Made by a program: the position numbers and the translations under genes. The notes beneath the pieces are model-generated. The model searched no databases. It saw nothing but the letters and a program-made list of their open reading frames with translations, and was not told the origin of the DNA. From Actinoplanes cyaneus (lineage in GTDB: Bacteria; Actinomycetota; Actinomycetes; Mycobacteriales; Micromonosporaceae), in NCBI RefSeq assembly GCF_016862095.1, contig NZ_BOMH01000017.1, positions 124,001 to 188,000 of the forward strand: 64,000 nt of DNA, read 5' to 3'. Within the stretch, counting starts at the first letter, position 1, and each line of letters begins with the position of its first letter. Positions 1 to 9,800 of the stretch are shown here, one piece after another.

Positions 1-955
1 TGTCGCGCCAGCGGTCCCGCAGCGGCTGGGTCTCCGCGTCCGGGAAGAGCGTCGCCGACCCGGCACCGCCGGCCGTGGTCGCCGACCCGGCACCGCCGGC
101 CGTGGTCGCCGGCCCGGCAGCGGCCGTGGTCACCGGCTCGGGAACGGCCGCGACCGCCACGACGGGCTCGGCCTCCGCTTCCCGCGCGCGCTCCTGCTCC
201 GTGACGGCCACCGGCGCGACCACGACGGGCTCGGCCACGACCGGCTCGAGAGCTTCGGCGTGCCCCGCCGTCCCGGGCTTGTCCCCGTCCGTGACCTGCG
301 GATCCTCGAAGGTGCCCCGATCCTCCAGCGCCGCGTCAACCTCGGCGTCGTCGATCCGGTCGCCGTCGGCCCGGTCCTCGTCCCGGTCGTTGCGAAGCCC
401 GTCGTTGTCGAGGCGGTCGCTGTCGAGACCGTCGTTGCCGGGACGGCCGGCGTCGATGTCGTCGGTGGCCCGGTGCCCGGCCACGTGCGATTCACCGGCG
501 GTGTCCCGGCCCTCGTCGACCCCGTCCTCCGGGTGGTCGTCCAGCGGCACGTCGACAAGCGGGTCCCGGTCGTCATTGTCCCGGTCCACCGGGGCCTGCC
601 CGGCCGGCCACGCCACCGTGTCGTCGTTGGCCCGGTCCCGATCCGCGTCCTCGTCGATCACACCGTCACCGGGCGCCACCGTGCGGTCGTCGGCCACCCC
701 GGACGCCGCGTCGGTGCTCCGGTGGGTGTCGTGGTCCACGTCGTCGTACGGGCCGGCCATGGCGGAGGCGGCCACCGCGCCGCCCGGGGTGGCCGCTCCG
801 AAGGCGGTCGGCTGGGGCGCCGGGTCGTGCTCGGCGTTCGCGCCGGGCCGGTCGTCCCACGGCGAGCCGGGTCGCTGCTGCGGCACGGCTTCCGTGCGTA
901 CGTCCTGATCCTGGTCTTCGGTGTTGTCCTTGGCCTCGTTGGAGAAGAAGCGCAT
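1..955 (-). CDS. Acidic low-complexity protein with C-terminal domain shared with its neighbour (partial)
   Basis: The frame opens with ATG at 955-953 and stays open to the window edge, so the 3' end is missing. The 318 visible residues are very rich in Asp, Arg, Ala and Thr, with runs of short DxD/NDG segments and no predicted membrane span; this region is probably disordered. The last visible residues, FPDAETQPLRDRWRD, resemble the start of the alpha-helical RxRWxxVQxxFVDxP domain that the upstream gene at 968-1657 carries. The two genes are 12 bases apart in one probable operon. Function is unknown; similar pairs occur in related actinomycetes, as far as I recall. Confidence 0.7.
   Translation of the reverse strand, partial: MRFFSNEAKDNTEDQDQDVRTEAVPQQRPGSPWDDRPGANAEHDPAPQPTAFGAATPGGAVAASAMAGPYDDVDHDTHRSTDAASGVADDRTVAPGDGVIDEDADRDRANDDTVAWPAGQAPVDRDNDDRDPLVDVPLDDHPEDGVDEGRDTAGESHVAGHRATDDIDAGRPGNDGLDSDRLDNDGLRNDRDEDRADGDRIDDAEVDAALEDRGTFEDPQVTDGDKPGTAGHAEALEPVVAEPVVVAPVAVTEQERAREAEAEPVVAVAAVPEPVTTAAAGPATTAGGAGSATTAGGAGSATLFPDAETQPLRDRWRD
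51..104. repeat. Two perfect 27-base tandem copies inside the partial gene
   Basis: Positions 51-77 and 78-104 are identical, and a degenerate third copy follows to about 128. The repeat is in frame in the minus-strand gene and encodes TTAGGAGSA-type nonapeptides. It looks like slippage-generated low-complexity linker. Confidence 0.8.
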
Positions 956-967
956 CGTGGGTGCTCC

Positions 968-1657
968 TCAGCGGCTGGTGGCGTCGGGCCGGGAGGGTGC
1001 GACGCCGGGATCGGTGGCGGGTTTCTCGGTCGCGGAGCGCTCGGCGGTCGTGGTGCCCGTCGTGGTGGTGGTGTCCTCCGTGGCCGATCGCGGTGCGGGT
1101 GCGGGTGCGGTGCCGGCGCCGGCCACCGGGTCCTCGCCGAGCAGGTCGGCGAAGAGCGCCCGGTAGTGGACCAGCGCCTGGCGCAGGTCCTCGGTGCCCG
1201 CTTCGTCATTCTTACTGCGCAGACTGATCTCGTGGGCGTCCCGGTAGTGCTCCAGCGTGGCGGCGTGTTCGACGGAGAGGTTCGCGAGTCGCTCGTCGTA
1301 GTCGCCGGTGGGGTAACCGCGGTCGGCGATCAGGCGGGTGACCAGCTCGTCCGCCGTCTCCACCGCCTCCTTCGGACTGTCGACGAACCGGATCTGGACC
1401 TCTTCCCAGGCGGCGGAGTACTTCGCCCGGGCCTCGGCGGTGAGCGGTTTCAACTCCAGCTGCGCGTGCCGCTTGGTGCGCTCCAGCAGTTCACGCTCGG
1501 CCTCGGTGCGGTTGCCGGTGTCGGCGACGACCCGGTCGTACTCGGGGCCGAAGGTCTGCTGCAGCCGGCGGCGCCGCATGGCCTGGACCCCGAACGCGAT
1601 CGCGGCCAGCACGAGCAGGACGACGACGATCAGGACGATGGTGGCGGTGGCGGACAT
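968..1657 (-). CDS. Membrane-anchored protein with conserved helical domain
   Basis: A 229-residue protein. Residues 5-25 form one hydrophobic membrane segment followed by RRRR, so the remainder is probably cytoplasmic. Residues about 35-165 form a charged, predicted helical domain containing WEEVQIRFVDSPKEAVETAD; the motif RW/AW-xx-VQ-x-RFVDxP recurs at the end of the next gene. The C-terminal 55 residues are Ala/Thr/Pro/Glu-rich and probably disordered. A good ribosome site (AGGAGGAAC) lies just before the ATG. No enzymatic motif is visible and I do not recognise a named function. Confidence 0.75.
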   Translation of the reverse strand: MSATATIVLIVVVLLVLAAIAFGVQAMRRRRLQQTFGPEYDRVVADTGNRTEAERELLERTKRHAQLELKPLTAEARAKYSAAWEEVQIRFVDSPKEAVETADELVTRLIADRGYPTGDYDERLANLSVEHAATLEHYRDAHEISLRSKNDEAGTEDLRQALVHYRALFADLLGEDPVAGAGTAPAPAPRSATEDTTTTTGTTTAERSATEKPATDPGVAPSRPDATSR

Positions 1658-2000
1658 CAGGTTCCTCCTTCTTCCGTCGGAGGTATTCCCACTCGCACCC
1701 GTCCATCAATCCCGTTCCGGAGAACGGGATCGTGCCGTGCCGTGAGCACGTCATTACCGAGGAGTGATCTCGATTGTCGCAACTCCGACGGCGAGGAAGC
1801 GGAGGTCAGCGCCGTCCGCGGTGGACAAACGTAATGGAAGGTAAGTTTTCGATGGATGGGGAGCTAGCTGTGACGGACGTCTTTACGTATTCTTCCGGGG
1901 CGCATCCAACCCGGTGCGCCGCCGTCCACTTCTGATCGGCCGGCCGCCGGGCCCGGCGGTGTGCCGCCGTTGTCTGCCGAACCCCTCCGGGCGGAGCTTG
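1658..2000. other. Divergent intergenic region
   Basis: This 343-base stretch separates the minus-strand pair from the plus-strand conservon. It must hold both promoters. It is less GC-rich around 1680-1900 than the genes, but I see no clear -35/-10 pair and no convincing hairpin. An in-frame upstream start exists at 1914, giving 29 extra residues to the kinase, but that stretch is Pro/Arg/Cys-rich and does not look like protein. Confidence 0.5.
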
Positions 2001-4781
2001 ATGAGAAGCCGCAACTGGTCGATCAGATCGAAGATCATCGCGATGGTCGCGGTGCCGCTGGTGGCGCTGCTGGCGCTCTGGATCTTCGCGACCGCCGCCA
2101 CCGCCGGGCCGGCGAAAGACCTGCTCGACGCCCGTGACGCGGTGCATCGCCTGGGTGACCCGGGCCTGCAGCTGATCGCGCAGCTCCAGCGTGAGCGGCA
2201 CTTCTCCGCGGTCTACCTCTCCGCGGGCAAAGCCGGCCCGGACACCGACCTCAAGGCCCAGCGCGCCGCCACGGACCAGGCGGCCACCGGGTTCCGGTCG
2301 GCCATCCAGGGCCTGGACATGAGCGACGACCTCAGCGCGCGCTCCGATGCCCTGCTCGCCGATCTCGGCGTGGCGGGGAACATCCGGAACCGGGTCGACG
2401 GCCACGACGTGGACGTGCTCAACATGATGACCGCTTACAACGATGCGGTGGACGCCGGTTTCGACGTCTCCGCGACGGCCGCGGTCTTCTTCCACGAGAA
2501 GGTCGACCGTGAGGTTCGCGGCCTGATCACCGGCTACCGCGGCCAGGAGTATCTGAGCCGGGTCGACGCCCTGCTGGCCGCGGCGAACGCGGCCGGCCGG
2601 ATCGACCAGAAGAGCCGCGGCATCCTGATCGAGAACGTCGCCACCTCGCGGTACCTGTTGAGGACCGGTGTGCAGGACATGCCGCAGCAGGCGCAGGGCG
2701 ACTACGCCCGGCTGATCACCGGCTCCTCGTTCATCCAGCTCGACATCATGCAGAACCAGCTGATCGACCAGAGCTACAGCGGTGGCGCGCCGCCGGTCTC
2801 CGGCACCGAGTGGCAGGCGACGTACGACGAGGTCTCCGCCGGTCTGCGCGCGTTCGAGCTGAGCGCTGTCGACGAGGTGGCCTCCGACGCCACCCCGCTC
2901 GCCGTGAACGTCTTCGCCTGGCTGGGTCTGGCCGCCGTGGTCGGCCTGATCGCCTTCGCGCTGGCCATCTGGGTGTCGGTGCGGGTCGGCCGGTCGATCG
3001 TGGGCCGCCTGATCAAGCTGCGCCGCGAGGCCCTGGAGATGGCCGCGGATCGGCTGCCCACCGTGGTCCGGCGCCTGCAGCGCGGCGAGGCCGTCGACGT
3101 GGACGCCGAGACGCCCCCGCTGGAGTACGGGCGGGACGAGATCGGCCAGCTCGGCCACGCCTTCAACGACGTGCAGCGCACCGCCGTGCAGTCCGCCGTC
3201 GACGAGGCGAACGTCCGCCGCGGCATCAACGAGGTCTTCCTCAACATCGCCCGGCGCAGCCAGACGCTGCTGCACCGCCAGCTCTCGCTGCTGGACAGGA
3301 TGGAGCGGCGCGAGACCGAGCCGCAGGAGCTCGAGGACCTGTACCGGGTCGACCACCTGGCCACCCGGATGCGCCGCCACGCCGAGGACCTGGTCATCCT
3401 GGCCGGCGCGGCGCCCGGCCGGGGCTGGCGCAACCCGGTCCCGGTGATCGACGTGATCCGTGGCGCGATCAGTGAGGTGGAGGATTACAAGCGGGTCGAC
3501 ATCCGCGCGGTGGCCCCCGCGGCGCTGCTCGGCCGTTCGGTCGGTGACGTCATCCACCTGCTCGCCGAGCTGATCGAGAACGCCGCGTCGTTCTCCCCGC
3601 CGCACACCCGGGTGCAGGTTTCCGGCCAGGCTCTGCCGGACGGTTACGTGATCGAGGTCGAGGACCGTGGCCTGGGCATGACCCCGGCGGGCCTCGAGGT
3701 CGCCAACCGGCGGTTGGCCGAGCCGCCCGAGTTCGACCCTGCGGACAGCGCCCGTCTCGGCCTGTTCGTCGTGGCTCAGCTGGCGACCCGGCACGGGATC
3801 CGGGTGTCGCTCTCCGCTTCGCCGTACGGCGGGATCACCGCGATCGTGATGGTCCCCGCCGACCTGGTCACGACCGCGCCCGGCCCCGCGACGCCGGGGA
3901 AGGGCCGGGGCGAGACCTCCGGCAGCTTCGGCCTCCCGCAGGCGGGTTCCGCGGCTTCGGGCCAGAGCTCGCTGGCCGCCCTGCAGTGGGCCGGCAAGAG
4001 CGGCAGCGAGCTGCAGCAGGTCCCGGCGATCCCGGCGCAGCGGGTCAACGGCTCGGCCGCGCCCGCGGTCGCCGGCGAGACGCGCAACGGCCGGCACCGT
4101 CCGGCCGATGCCGTCGGCGGCCCGGCGCCCAGCTCGGTCGCGTCCGGCCTCACCCCCGACGGCTTGGTGCAGCGCAAACGGGTCCGGCGCACGCCGGAGA
4201 CGCCGGCCGAGCTGCCGCCGGAGGCGACCGCGAGCCGCCTGGACGACGTGGCCGACGCCCTTGGCACGCCGCGCGCGGTGCCGCGCAACTCGGCACCGGT
4301 GGCCCCGGCCCCGGCGTTCACCACTCCGGAGCCGTCGGCGACGGTCACGCCGCCCGCGCCACCCTCGGCTGCGCCGACGCCGGTTGCGCCGGTCGGTGGC
4401 CGGCCCGGCGTGTCCGATGGGGACGGCCGGGACGAGATCACCGCGCAGTTCGGCCCGGACGGCCTGCCCAAGCGGGTCCGGCAGGCCAGCCTGGCGCCGC
4501 AGCTGCGCAACCCGGTCGTCGAGCCGGAGCGGTCCACCGCGCCGGAACGGACCCCGGAACAGGTACGTACGCTGATGAGCGCGCTGCAGCTGGGCACGAC
4601 CCGAGGCCGCATCCAGGCCTCCAGGACGCCGGTGCACGGCGACGGAACGAAGAACGGCGACTCCCCGTCGCAGGCGAGTGCCGGGGAGAAGGCAGCATCC
4701 GGGGGCGACGGTGATGCGGCCGGCGACCGCGCCGACGTGCCCCGCGGTAATGAAGTGAACAGGCCGGAGAAGGACGCATAG
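2001..4781 (+). CDS. Conservon sensor-like histidine kinase (CvnA-like), nitrate/nitrite-sensing type
   Basis: A 926-residue membrane protein. Membrane segments lie near residues 10-32 and 303-330, and between them is an all-helical extracellular NIT-type sensor region. A HAMP-like segment follows, then a histidine-kinase-like ATPase with N box (ELIENAASFSPP, about 520-532) and G1 box (DRGLGMTP). From about residue 640 the tail is a long Pro/Ala-rich disordered extension. No standard H-box is evident, as is usual for CvnA proteins. I chose ATG 2001 because the protein then begins with MRSRNWSIRSK just before the first span. It is the first gene of a conservon whose members work with a Ras-like GTPase in actinomycete development and secondary metabolism. 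Confidence 0.9.
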   Translation: MRSRNWSIRSKIIAMVAVPLVALLALWIFATAATAGPAKDLLDARDAVHRLGDPGLQLIAQLQRERHFSAVYLSAGKAGPDTDLKAQRAATDQAATGFRSAIQGLDMSDDLSARSDALLADLGVAGNIRNRVDGHDVDVLNMMTAYNDAVDAGFDVSATAAVFFHEKVDREVRGLITGYRGQEYLSRVDALLAAANAAGRIDQKSRGILIENVATSRYLLRTGVQDMPQQAQGDYARLITGSSFIQLDIMQNQLIDQSYSGGAPPVSGTEWQATYDEVSAGLRAFELSAVDEVASDATPLAVNVFAWLGLAAVVGLIAFALAIWVSVRVGRSIVGRLIKLRREALEMAADRLPTVVRRLQRGEAVDVDAETPPLEYGRDEIGQLGHAFNDVQRTAVQSAVDEANVRRGINEVFLNIARRSQTLLHRQLSLLDRMERRETEPQELEDLYRVDHLATRMRRHAEDLVILAGAAPGRGWRNPVPVIDVIRGAISEVEDYKRVDIRAVAPAALLGRSVGDVIHLLAELIENAASFSPPHTRVQVSGQALPDGYVIEVEDRGLGMTPAGLEVANRRLAEPPEFDPADSARLGLFVVAQLATRHGIRVSLSASPYGGITAIVMVPADLVTTAPGPATPGKGRGETSGSFGLPQAGSAASGQSSLAALQWAGKSGSELQQVPAIPAQRVNGSAAPAVAGETRNGRHRPADAVGGPAPSSVASGLTPDGLVQRKRVRRTPETPAELPPEATASRLDDVADALGTPRAVPRNSAPVAPAPAFTTPEPSATVTPPAPPSAAPTPVAPVGGRPGVSDGDGRDEITAQFGPDGLPKRVRQASLAPQLRNPVVEPERSTAPERTPEQVRTLMSALQLGTTRGRIQASRTPVHGDGTKNGDSPSQASAGEKAASGGDGDAAGDRADVPRGNEVNRPEKDA

Positions 4782-5197
4782 TGGCAACGACGAAGCAGAG
4801 CGCGAACCTCACCTGGCTCCTCGACGACCTCGTCGAGCGGGTGCCGACCGCACAGCAGGCCGTGGTGCTTTCCGCGGACGGCCTGATGCTGGGCGCCTCG
4901 GCCGGCATGGACCGGGAGGACGCCGAGCACCTCTCGGCGATGGCGGCCGGATTCCAGAGCCTGGCCAAGGGCGCGAGCCGGCATTTCGGGGCCGGTGCGG
5001 TGCGCCAGACGGTGGTGGAGATGGAGGACGCGTTCCTCTTCGTCACCGCCGCGGGGCAGGGTGCCTGCCTGGCCGTTCTCGCGTCGGCCGACGCCGACCT
5101 GGGCCTGATCGCCTACGAGATGGCGATGCTGGTGACCCGGGTCGGTCAGACGATGAGCGCCCCGGAGCGCGACATCATGAAGCCTGAGTTGCGATGA
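4781..5197 (+). CDS. Roadblock/LC7-domain protein (CvnB-like)
   Basis: This 138-residue protein starts with GTG at 4781, sharing one base with the TAG stop of the kinase gene, so translation is probably coupled. The whole chain is a single roadblock/LC7 fold (NLTWLLDDLVERVP, then GLMLGASAGMDRE, FVTAAGQGACLAVLA). Such proteins act as GTPase-activating or scaffolding partners of small MglA-like GTPases. In conservons they are thought to bridge the sensor kinase and the GTPase at the membrane. The start is well supported by the overlap and by homologous N termini. Confidence 0.92.
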   Translation: MATTKQSANLTWLLDDLVERVPTAQQAVVLSADGLMLGASAGMDREDAEHLSAMAAGFQSLAKGASRHFGAGAVRQTVVEMEDAFLFVTAAGQGACLAVLASADADLGLIAYEMAMLVTRVGQTMSAPERDIMKPELR

Positions 5198-5204
5198 GCC
5201 GCCG

Positions 5205-5570
5205 GTGAACCACGACTGGATGGATCAGGACGCGGGTCCGGTGGTCCGGCCGTACGCGATGACCCAGGGCCGTGTCGCGCCGTCCGGCGGCGACTTCGAC
5301 CTGGTCGCGTTCGTGGTCGCGACCGTGCCGGACCTGGCGTCCGGCATCCAGTTGCAGCCGGAGCACCATGCCATCGTGGCCGCCGCCTGGGAGCCGATCT
5401 CCGTGGTGGAGCTCGCGTCCCATCTCGACCTGTCGATCGGCGTGATCCGGGTGCTCCTCGGTGATCTACGCTCTGCGGGTCTCATCTCGCTGTACGAACC
5501 TCCCGCGGCCACTCAGCCGCACGACGTCGACGTACTCAAGGCGGTTGTCAATGGACTCCGTGCGCTCTGA
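5205..5570 (+). CDS. DUF742 protein (CvnC-like)
   Basis: A 121-residue protein starting with GTG seven bases after the roadblock gene. It carries the family hallmarks: VVRPYAMTQGR near the N terminus, then a winged-helix-like region (PISVVELASHLDLSIGVIRVL followed by LGDLRSAGLISLY). The helix-turn-helix look suggests a regulatory role, but members have not generally been shown to bind DNA, and in conservons they co-operate with the GTPase. The 3' end overlaps the next gene by 20 bases. Confidence 0.9.
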   Translation: MNHDWMDQDAGPVVRPYAMTQGRVAPSGGDFDLVAFVVATVPDLASGIQLQPEHHAIVAAAWEPISVVELASHLDLSIGVIRVLLGDLRSAGLISLYEPPAATQPHDVDVLKAVVNGLRAL

Positions 5571-6144
5571 CCGCGCCAGCGGTTCGCGCATCCCGGTCGC
5601 GCTGAAGATTCTCATCGCGGGCGGCTTCGGCGTGGGCAAGACGACGATGGTCGGCTCGGTCAGCGAGATCAGGCCGTTGCAGACCGAGGAGATCCTCACC
5701 GGGGCCGAGGGCGCCGACGACGTGTCCGGTGTGGAGGGTAAGACCACCACCACGGTGACCATGGACTTCGGCCGGATCACCATCACCGAGGACCTGCAGC
5801 TGTACCTGTTCGGCACGCCGGGGCAGGACAGGTTCTGGTTCCTCTGGGACGAGCTGTCGCAGGGCGCGCTCGGCGCGGTGGTGCTCGCCGACACCCGCCG
5901 GCTGGCCGACTGCTTTCCGTCGATCGACTACTTCGAGCAGCGCGGCACCCCGTTCGTCGTCGCCGTGAACACCTTCGACGCGGAGAACCGCTTCGGGCCG
6001 GACGCGGTTGCCCGGGCGCTCGATCTGGACCCCGGCGTCCCGGTTGTCTCCTTTGACGCCCGGGATCAGGTTGCCGCGCGCAATGTCCTGATCGAGCTGG
6101 TGGAGTACGTTGCCCGTCGGCAATATGCCGGGGCCAGCGCTTGA
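5551..6144 (+). CDS. Ras/MglA-like small GTPase of conservon (CvnD-like)
   Basis: A 197-residue ATP/GTP-binding protein. The P-loop is GGFGVGKTTMV, the switch II/G3 region is GTPGQDRFWF and the G4-like motif is NTFD, the usual conservon variant of NKxD. The in-frame frame extends up to 5461, but ATG 5551 is preferred because it gives the common N terminus ending ...IPVALKILIAGGFG and a small overlap with the DUF742 gene. It is predicted to cycle between GDP and GTP forms under control of the roadblock partner. Confidence 0.92.
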   Translation: MDSVRSDRASGSRIPVALKILIAGGFGVGKTTMVGSVSEIRPLQTEEILTGAEGADDVSGVEGKTTTTVTMDFGRITITEDLQLYLFGTPGQDRFWFLWDELSQGALGAVVLADTRRLADCFPSIDYFEQRGTPFVVAVNTFDAENRFGPDAVARALDLDPGVPVVSFDARDQVAARNVLIELVEYVARRQYAGASA

Positions 6145-6180
6145 TCGTCTGAGTACGCTCTGCCCGTGCTGGGTGGACGT

Positions 6181-6753
6181 ATGGACAAGCGATTGCAGGG
6201 GTCGGCGGCGACCGGCCGGGATGCGGGACGGCGACTGCCGGGCCGGCCGTCGTGGTGGCTGGGTGGCGCCGCCGCGGTGCTGGTGGCGGCCGGGCTGGCC
6301 ACGTGGGCGCTCTGGCCCGGCGACGAGCGCCCGGATCCGCGCTCCCGGGTCTACACCGAGGCGTCAGCGTGCCTGCTGACCCCGGCTCAGGGCACCACCG
6401 ACGCGAGTGCCGCCCCGGTCTGGGCGGGCATGCAGCAGGCTTCCACCGAGACCCGCGGCAAGGTCAGCTTTCTCGAGGTCGACGGTGCCCAAACGGCTCA
6501 GAACGCCTCCACCTTTCTGGCAACCCTGGTCAACGGCGGATGTGATGTTGTTCTCGCCGCCGGCGAGGCGCCCAATGGCGCGGTGCTCCAGGGGGCCGGC
6601 CAGTTCCCCCAGGCCAAGTTCATCGCCGTGACCACTGTCGATGACGGAAAGTCGCTGGCCAATGTGGTGAGGGTGACCGATTCCGATCCGGCCCGCGTGA
6701 CGTCGCGCGTCCACGACCTGGTGGCGGAGGTCCTCTCCGCGAAGGGAGATTGA
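6181..6753 (+). CDS. BMP-like membrane-anchored substrate-binding-type protein
   Basis: A 190-residue protein starting at ATG 6181; an alternative GTG lies at 6166. Residues about 22-44 form an N-terminal membrane anchor (GAAAVLVAAGLATWALW). The extracytoplasmic part contains NGGCDVVLAAGEAPNGAVL and QFPQAKFIAVTTVD, which resembles one lobe of the BMP/PBP1 family of nucleoside-type substrate-binding proteins. It is much shorter than a full binding protein (about 330 residues), so it may be a sensor or a degenerate receptor. It follows the conservon by 36 bases and may supply its extracellular input; that link is inference. Confidence 0.7.
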   Translation: MDKRLQGSAATGRDAGRRLPGRPSWWLGGAAAVLVAAGLATWALWPGDERPDPRSRVYTEASACLLTPAQGTTDASAAPVWAGMQQASTETRGKVSFLEVDGAQTAQNASTFLATLVNGGCDVVLAAGEAPNGAVLQGAGQFPQAKFIAVTTVDDGKSLANVVRVTDSDPARVTSRVHDLVAEVLSAKGD

Positions 6754-6855
6754 CGCTTCCGCAAATGAAGTTGATCTTACCGGGGATCTTGTACTTCTAG
6801 ATCAGGCGATGCACACTCTCCCAGCATTTTGACAGCTTCGGGGGAAGGACGGCCG

Positions 6856-9800
6856 ATGCGCCGTGGGCTGGGCCAGATCGCGATCGTTTGCGCGGTCTTT
6901 CTTGGATTGACGGTGGCCGCTCCGGTCGGTGCCGTCCGAGACCCGGAGTTACCGGTCTCGTGGTTGTGGTCGTGGTGGTCACAGCGGCCGGCGTGGGCGT
7001 TCGGGACTCCGGACGTTCCCCGGCAGGGACACGGCGACGGCGGCCCGGACGACGCGGGATACGCCGACACCAAGGCGCGGGGCGGAACCGGGCGGCCGTT
7101 CAAGCAGGCCCCCGGGACGCTGGGCGCGTACCAGCCGCACGACCCGGCCACCAGGGCCGGCGGCACGGGACCGGCCGAGGAGGGCTTCGACCCGAAGACC
7201 AGCGTCCGTGACGAGGACCGGTCGACGCAGCTCTCGGACGTGTTCACCAACGCCGACGGCACGGTGACCACGAAGACGTACCCGCGGCCGGTCAACTTCC
7301 GGGACGAGTCCGGTGACTGGCAGAAGATCGACGTCAACCTGAAGCGTGAGCCGGACGGCCGGTTGCACGCCGCCGCCAACGCGATGGACACCTCGGTCGC
7401 GGCGCAGGCTCCGGTCCGGACGAAGGCCACGCCGCAACGGGTCGCGCCCAGCGCCACGCCGAGCGCGGGCGTGTCCGCTCCGGCCGCGTCGGCTCCCGCC
7501 ACGCCGGCTGCGTCGACGCCGGCCACGCCGGCCGCCGCCACGACCGCGCCGGCCACGCTGGCCAACCTCGAGCTGCCCACCGGTGAGAGCGTCGGTTACT
7601 CGCTGCTCGGCGCGAACCCGGTGACCGCGACGGTGAGCGGCAACGTCGCCACCTACCCGGGCATCCTGCCGGAGACCGACCTCGAGCTGGAGACGTTCGA
7701 CGCCGGCATCAAGGAGACGATGGTCCTGCGCTCGCCGCAGGCGTCCAACGTCTGGACCTACCCGCTGACCCTGAAGGGCCTGACCCCGCGGGTCGACGCC
7801 ACCGGCGGGATCGAGCTGCTGGACAAGGCCGACAAGGCCGTGGCCTGGCTGCCCAAGGGCTCGATGCAGGACTCGAAGGTCGATCCGCACTCCGGCGCCC
7901 CGGCCGAGTCGACGAAGGTCGCGTTCTCGCTGGTGCAGCAGGACGGCGGGATCGCGCTGCGGGTCGAGGCCGACCGCGCGTGGCTGAACGACCCGGCGCG
8001 GGTCTACCCGGTCCGGGTCGACCCGACCGCGACCACCGGCACCACCGGTGACGTGATGGTCGACAACGACTCGGACACCAACAACAACGGTGACAACCTG
8101 GCGGTCGGCACCTACAACGGCGGCACCACCAAGTCGCGCTCGTTCATCCACCTGGACGACTTCGACACCGACATCAAGGGCAAGCACGTCACGGCGGCGA
8201 CGCTCAAGCTGTACCTGACCTGGACCTACAGCTGTGACACCGACCGGATCTTCTACGTGCGCACGGCCTCCTCGAAGTGGACCGTCGCTGACCTGACCGC
8301 GTTGAACTCGTTCACCGGCACGCCGGGGTACTCCGCCGCGATCGGCTCGCTGACCGTCACCGACCCGGGTGCGGCCTGCACCAACAGCGGCGGCGACCGG
8401 AGCAAGGGCAAGTGGATCTCGGTGCCGCTGGACGCGGCCGCGATCGACGCCTGGTCCAAGGGCGACGCGAACAACGGCCTCGCGCTGACCGCGTCGGAGA
8501 CCGACAGCGCCGCGTGGAAGCGGTTCACCGCCGCGAACTTCTCCTCGGGCGCCTACAAACCGGAGCTCTCGGTCACCTACAGCACCAACGTGCTGCCGCA
8601 GGTCGACGTCCGCTACCCGGCCAACAACTCGGTCAGCTCCACGCTGACCCCGGAGCTGCTGGTCAAGGGCCACGACTCGGACAACTGGCCGGGCAAGGGC
8701 CTGACCTACGTCTTCACCGTGCTCAGCGCCGACGGCAAGACCACCGTCGCGACCTCCCCGGCGGTCGCCTCGTCCTGGACGGTGCCGGCCGGCAAGCTGG
8801 CCTGGAACACCACGTACCTGTACACGGTCCGGCCGTACGACCAGTCCGCCTACGGCGCCACCTCGGCCGCGTACGCGTTCACCACGAACGTCGCGCAACC
8901 GGCGGTGACCAGCGGCCTGGCGCAGAACGGCGGCAAGGGCTTCGACTCCAGCATCGGCAACTACACGACGTCGGCGACCGACGCGAACATCAGCACGGTC
9001 GGCCCGTCGCTGGCGATCAACCGTAGCTACAACAGCCTGGACACCCGGACCGACACGGCGTTCGGCACCGGCTGGTCGAGCATCCTCGACGCCAAGGCGA
9101 CGCAGACCCTGGACGCGGCGAACACGCTGCAGTCGGTGCGGGTCACCTACCCGACCGGCGAGGAGGTCGCCTTCGGCCGCACCTCGGCCGGCGCGTTCAT
9201 CCCGCCGTCCGGCCGGTTCTCGACCTTCGAGGAGGTCAAGTCCGGCACCACGCTGACCGGTTACAAGCTGACCGACAAGGACGCGACCGCGTACGTCTTC
9301 GGCCGCGACACCGGCGTGACCGGCGCCAAGGTGTTCCGGCTGACCTCGGTCACCGACGCCAACGGGCGTGCGCTGACCATCGCGTACGGCACGGACGGCA
9401 ACCCGTCGACGGTGACCGGCGCGTCCGGCCGCAAGCTGACTGTCGCCTGGACCAAGCCGGCGAGCGCGACCGCGTTCCACGTGTCGACGGTGGCCACCGA
9501 CCGCGTCGACGCGAACGACGCGAACAGCGCCAACACCTGGCAGTACGGCTACACCGGTGACCGCCTGGCCCAGGTCTGCCAGCCCAACGACTACCAGCAC
9601 TGCTGGGCGTACGGCTACGACCAGACCGCCCAGCACGGGACCACCGTCCTGAACCTGGACCCGGAGGCGTACTGGCCGTTCAACGAGGCGGCCGGCGCGA
9701 GCGTGGCGAAGAGCCGGGTGCTCTCCAACGCCGGCGTCGACGCCGCCCAGTACCGCAACGTGAACCTCGGTCAGGCCGGTCCGCTGGCCGCCGCCGGTCC

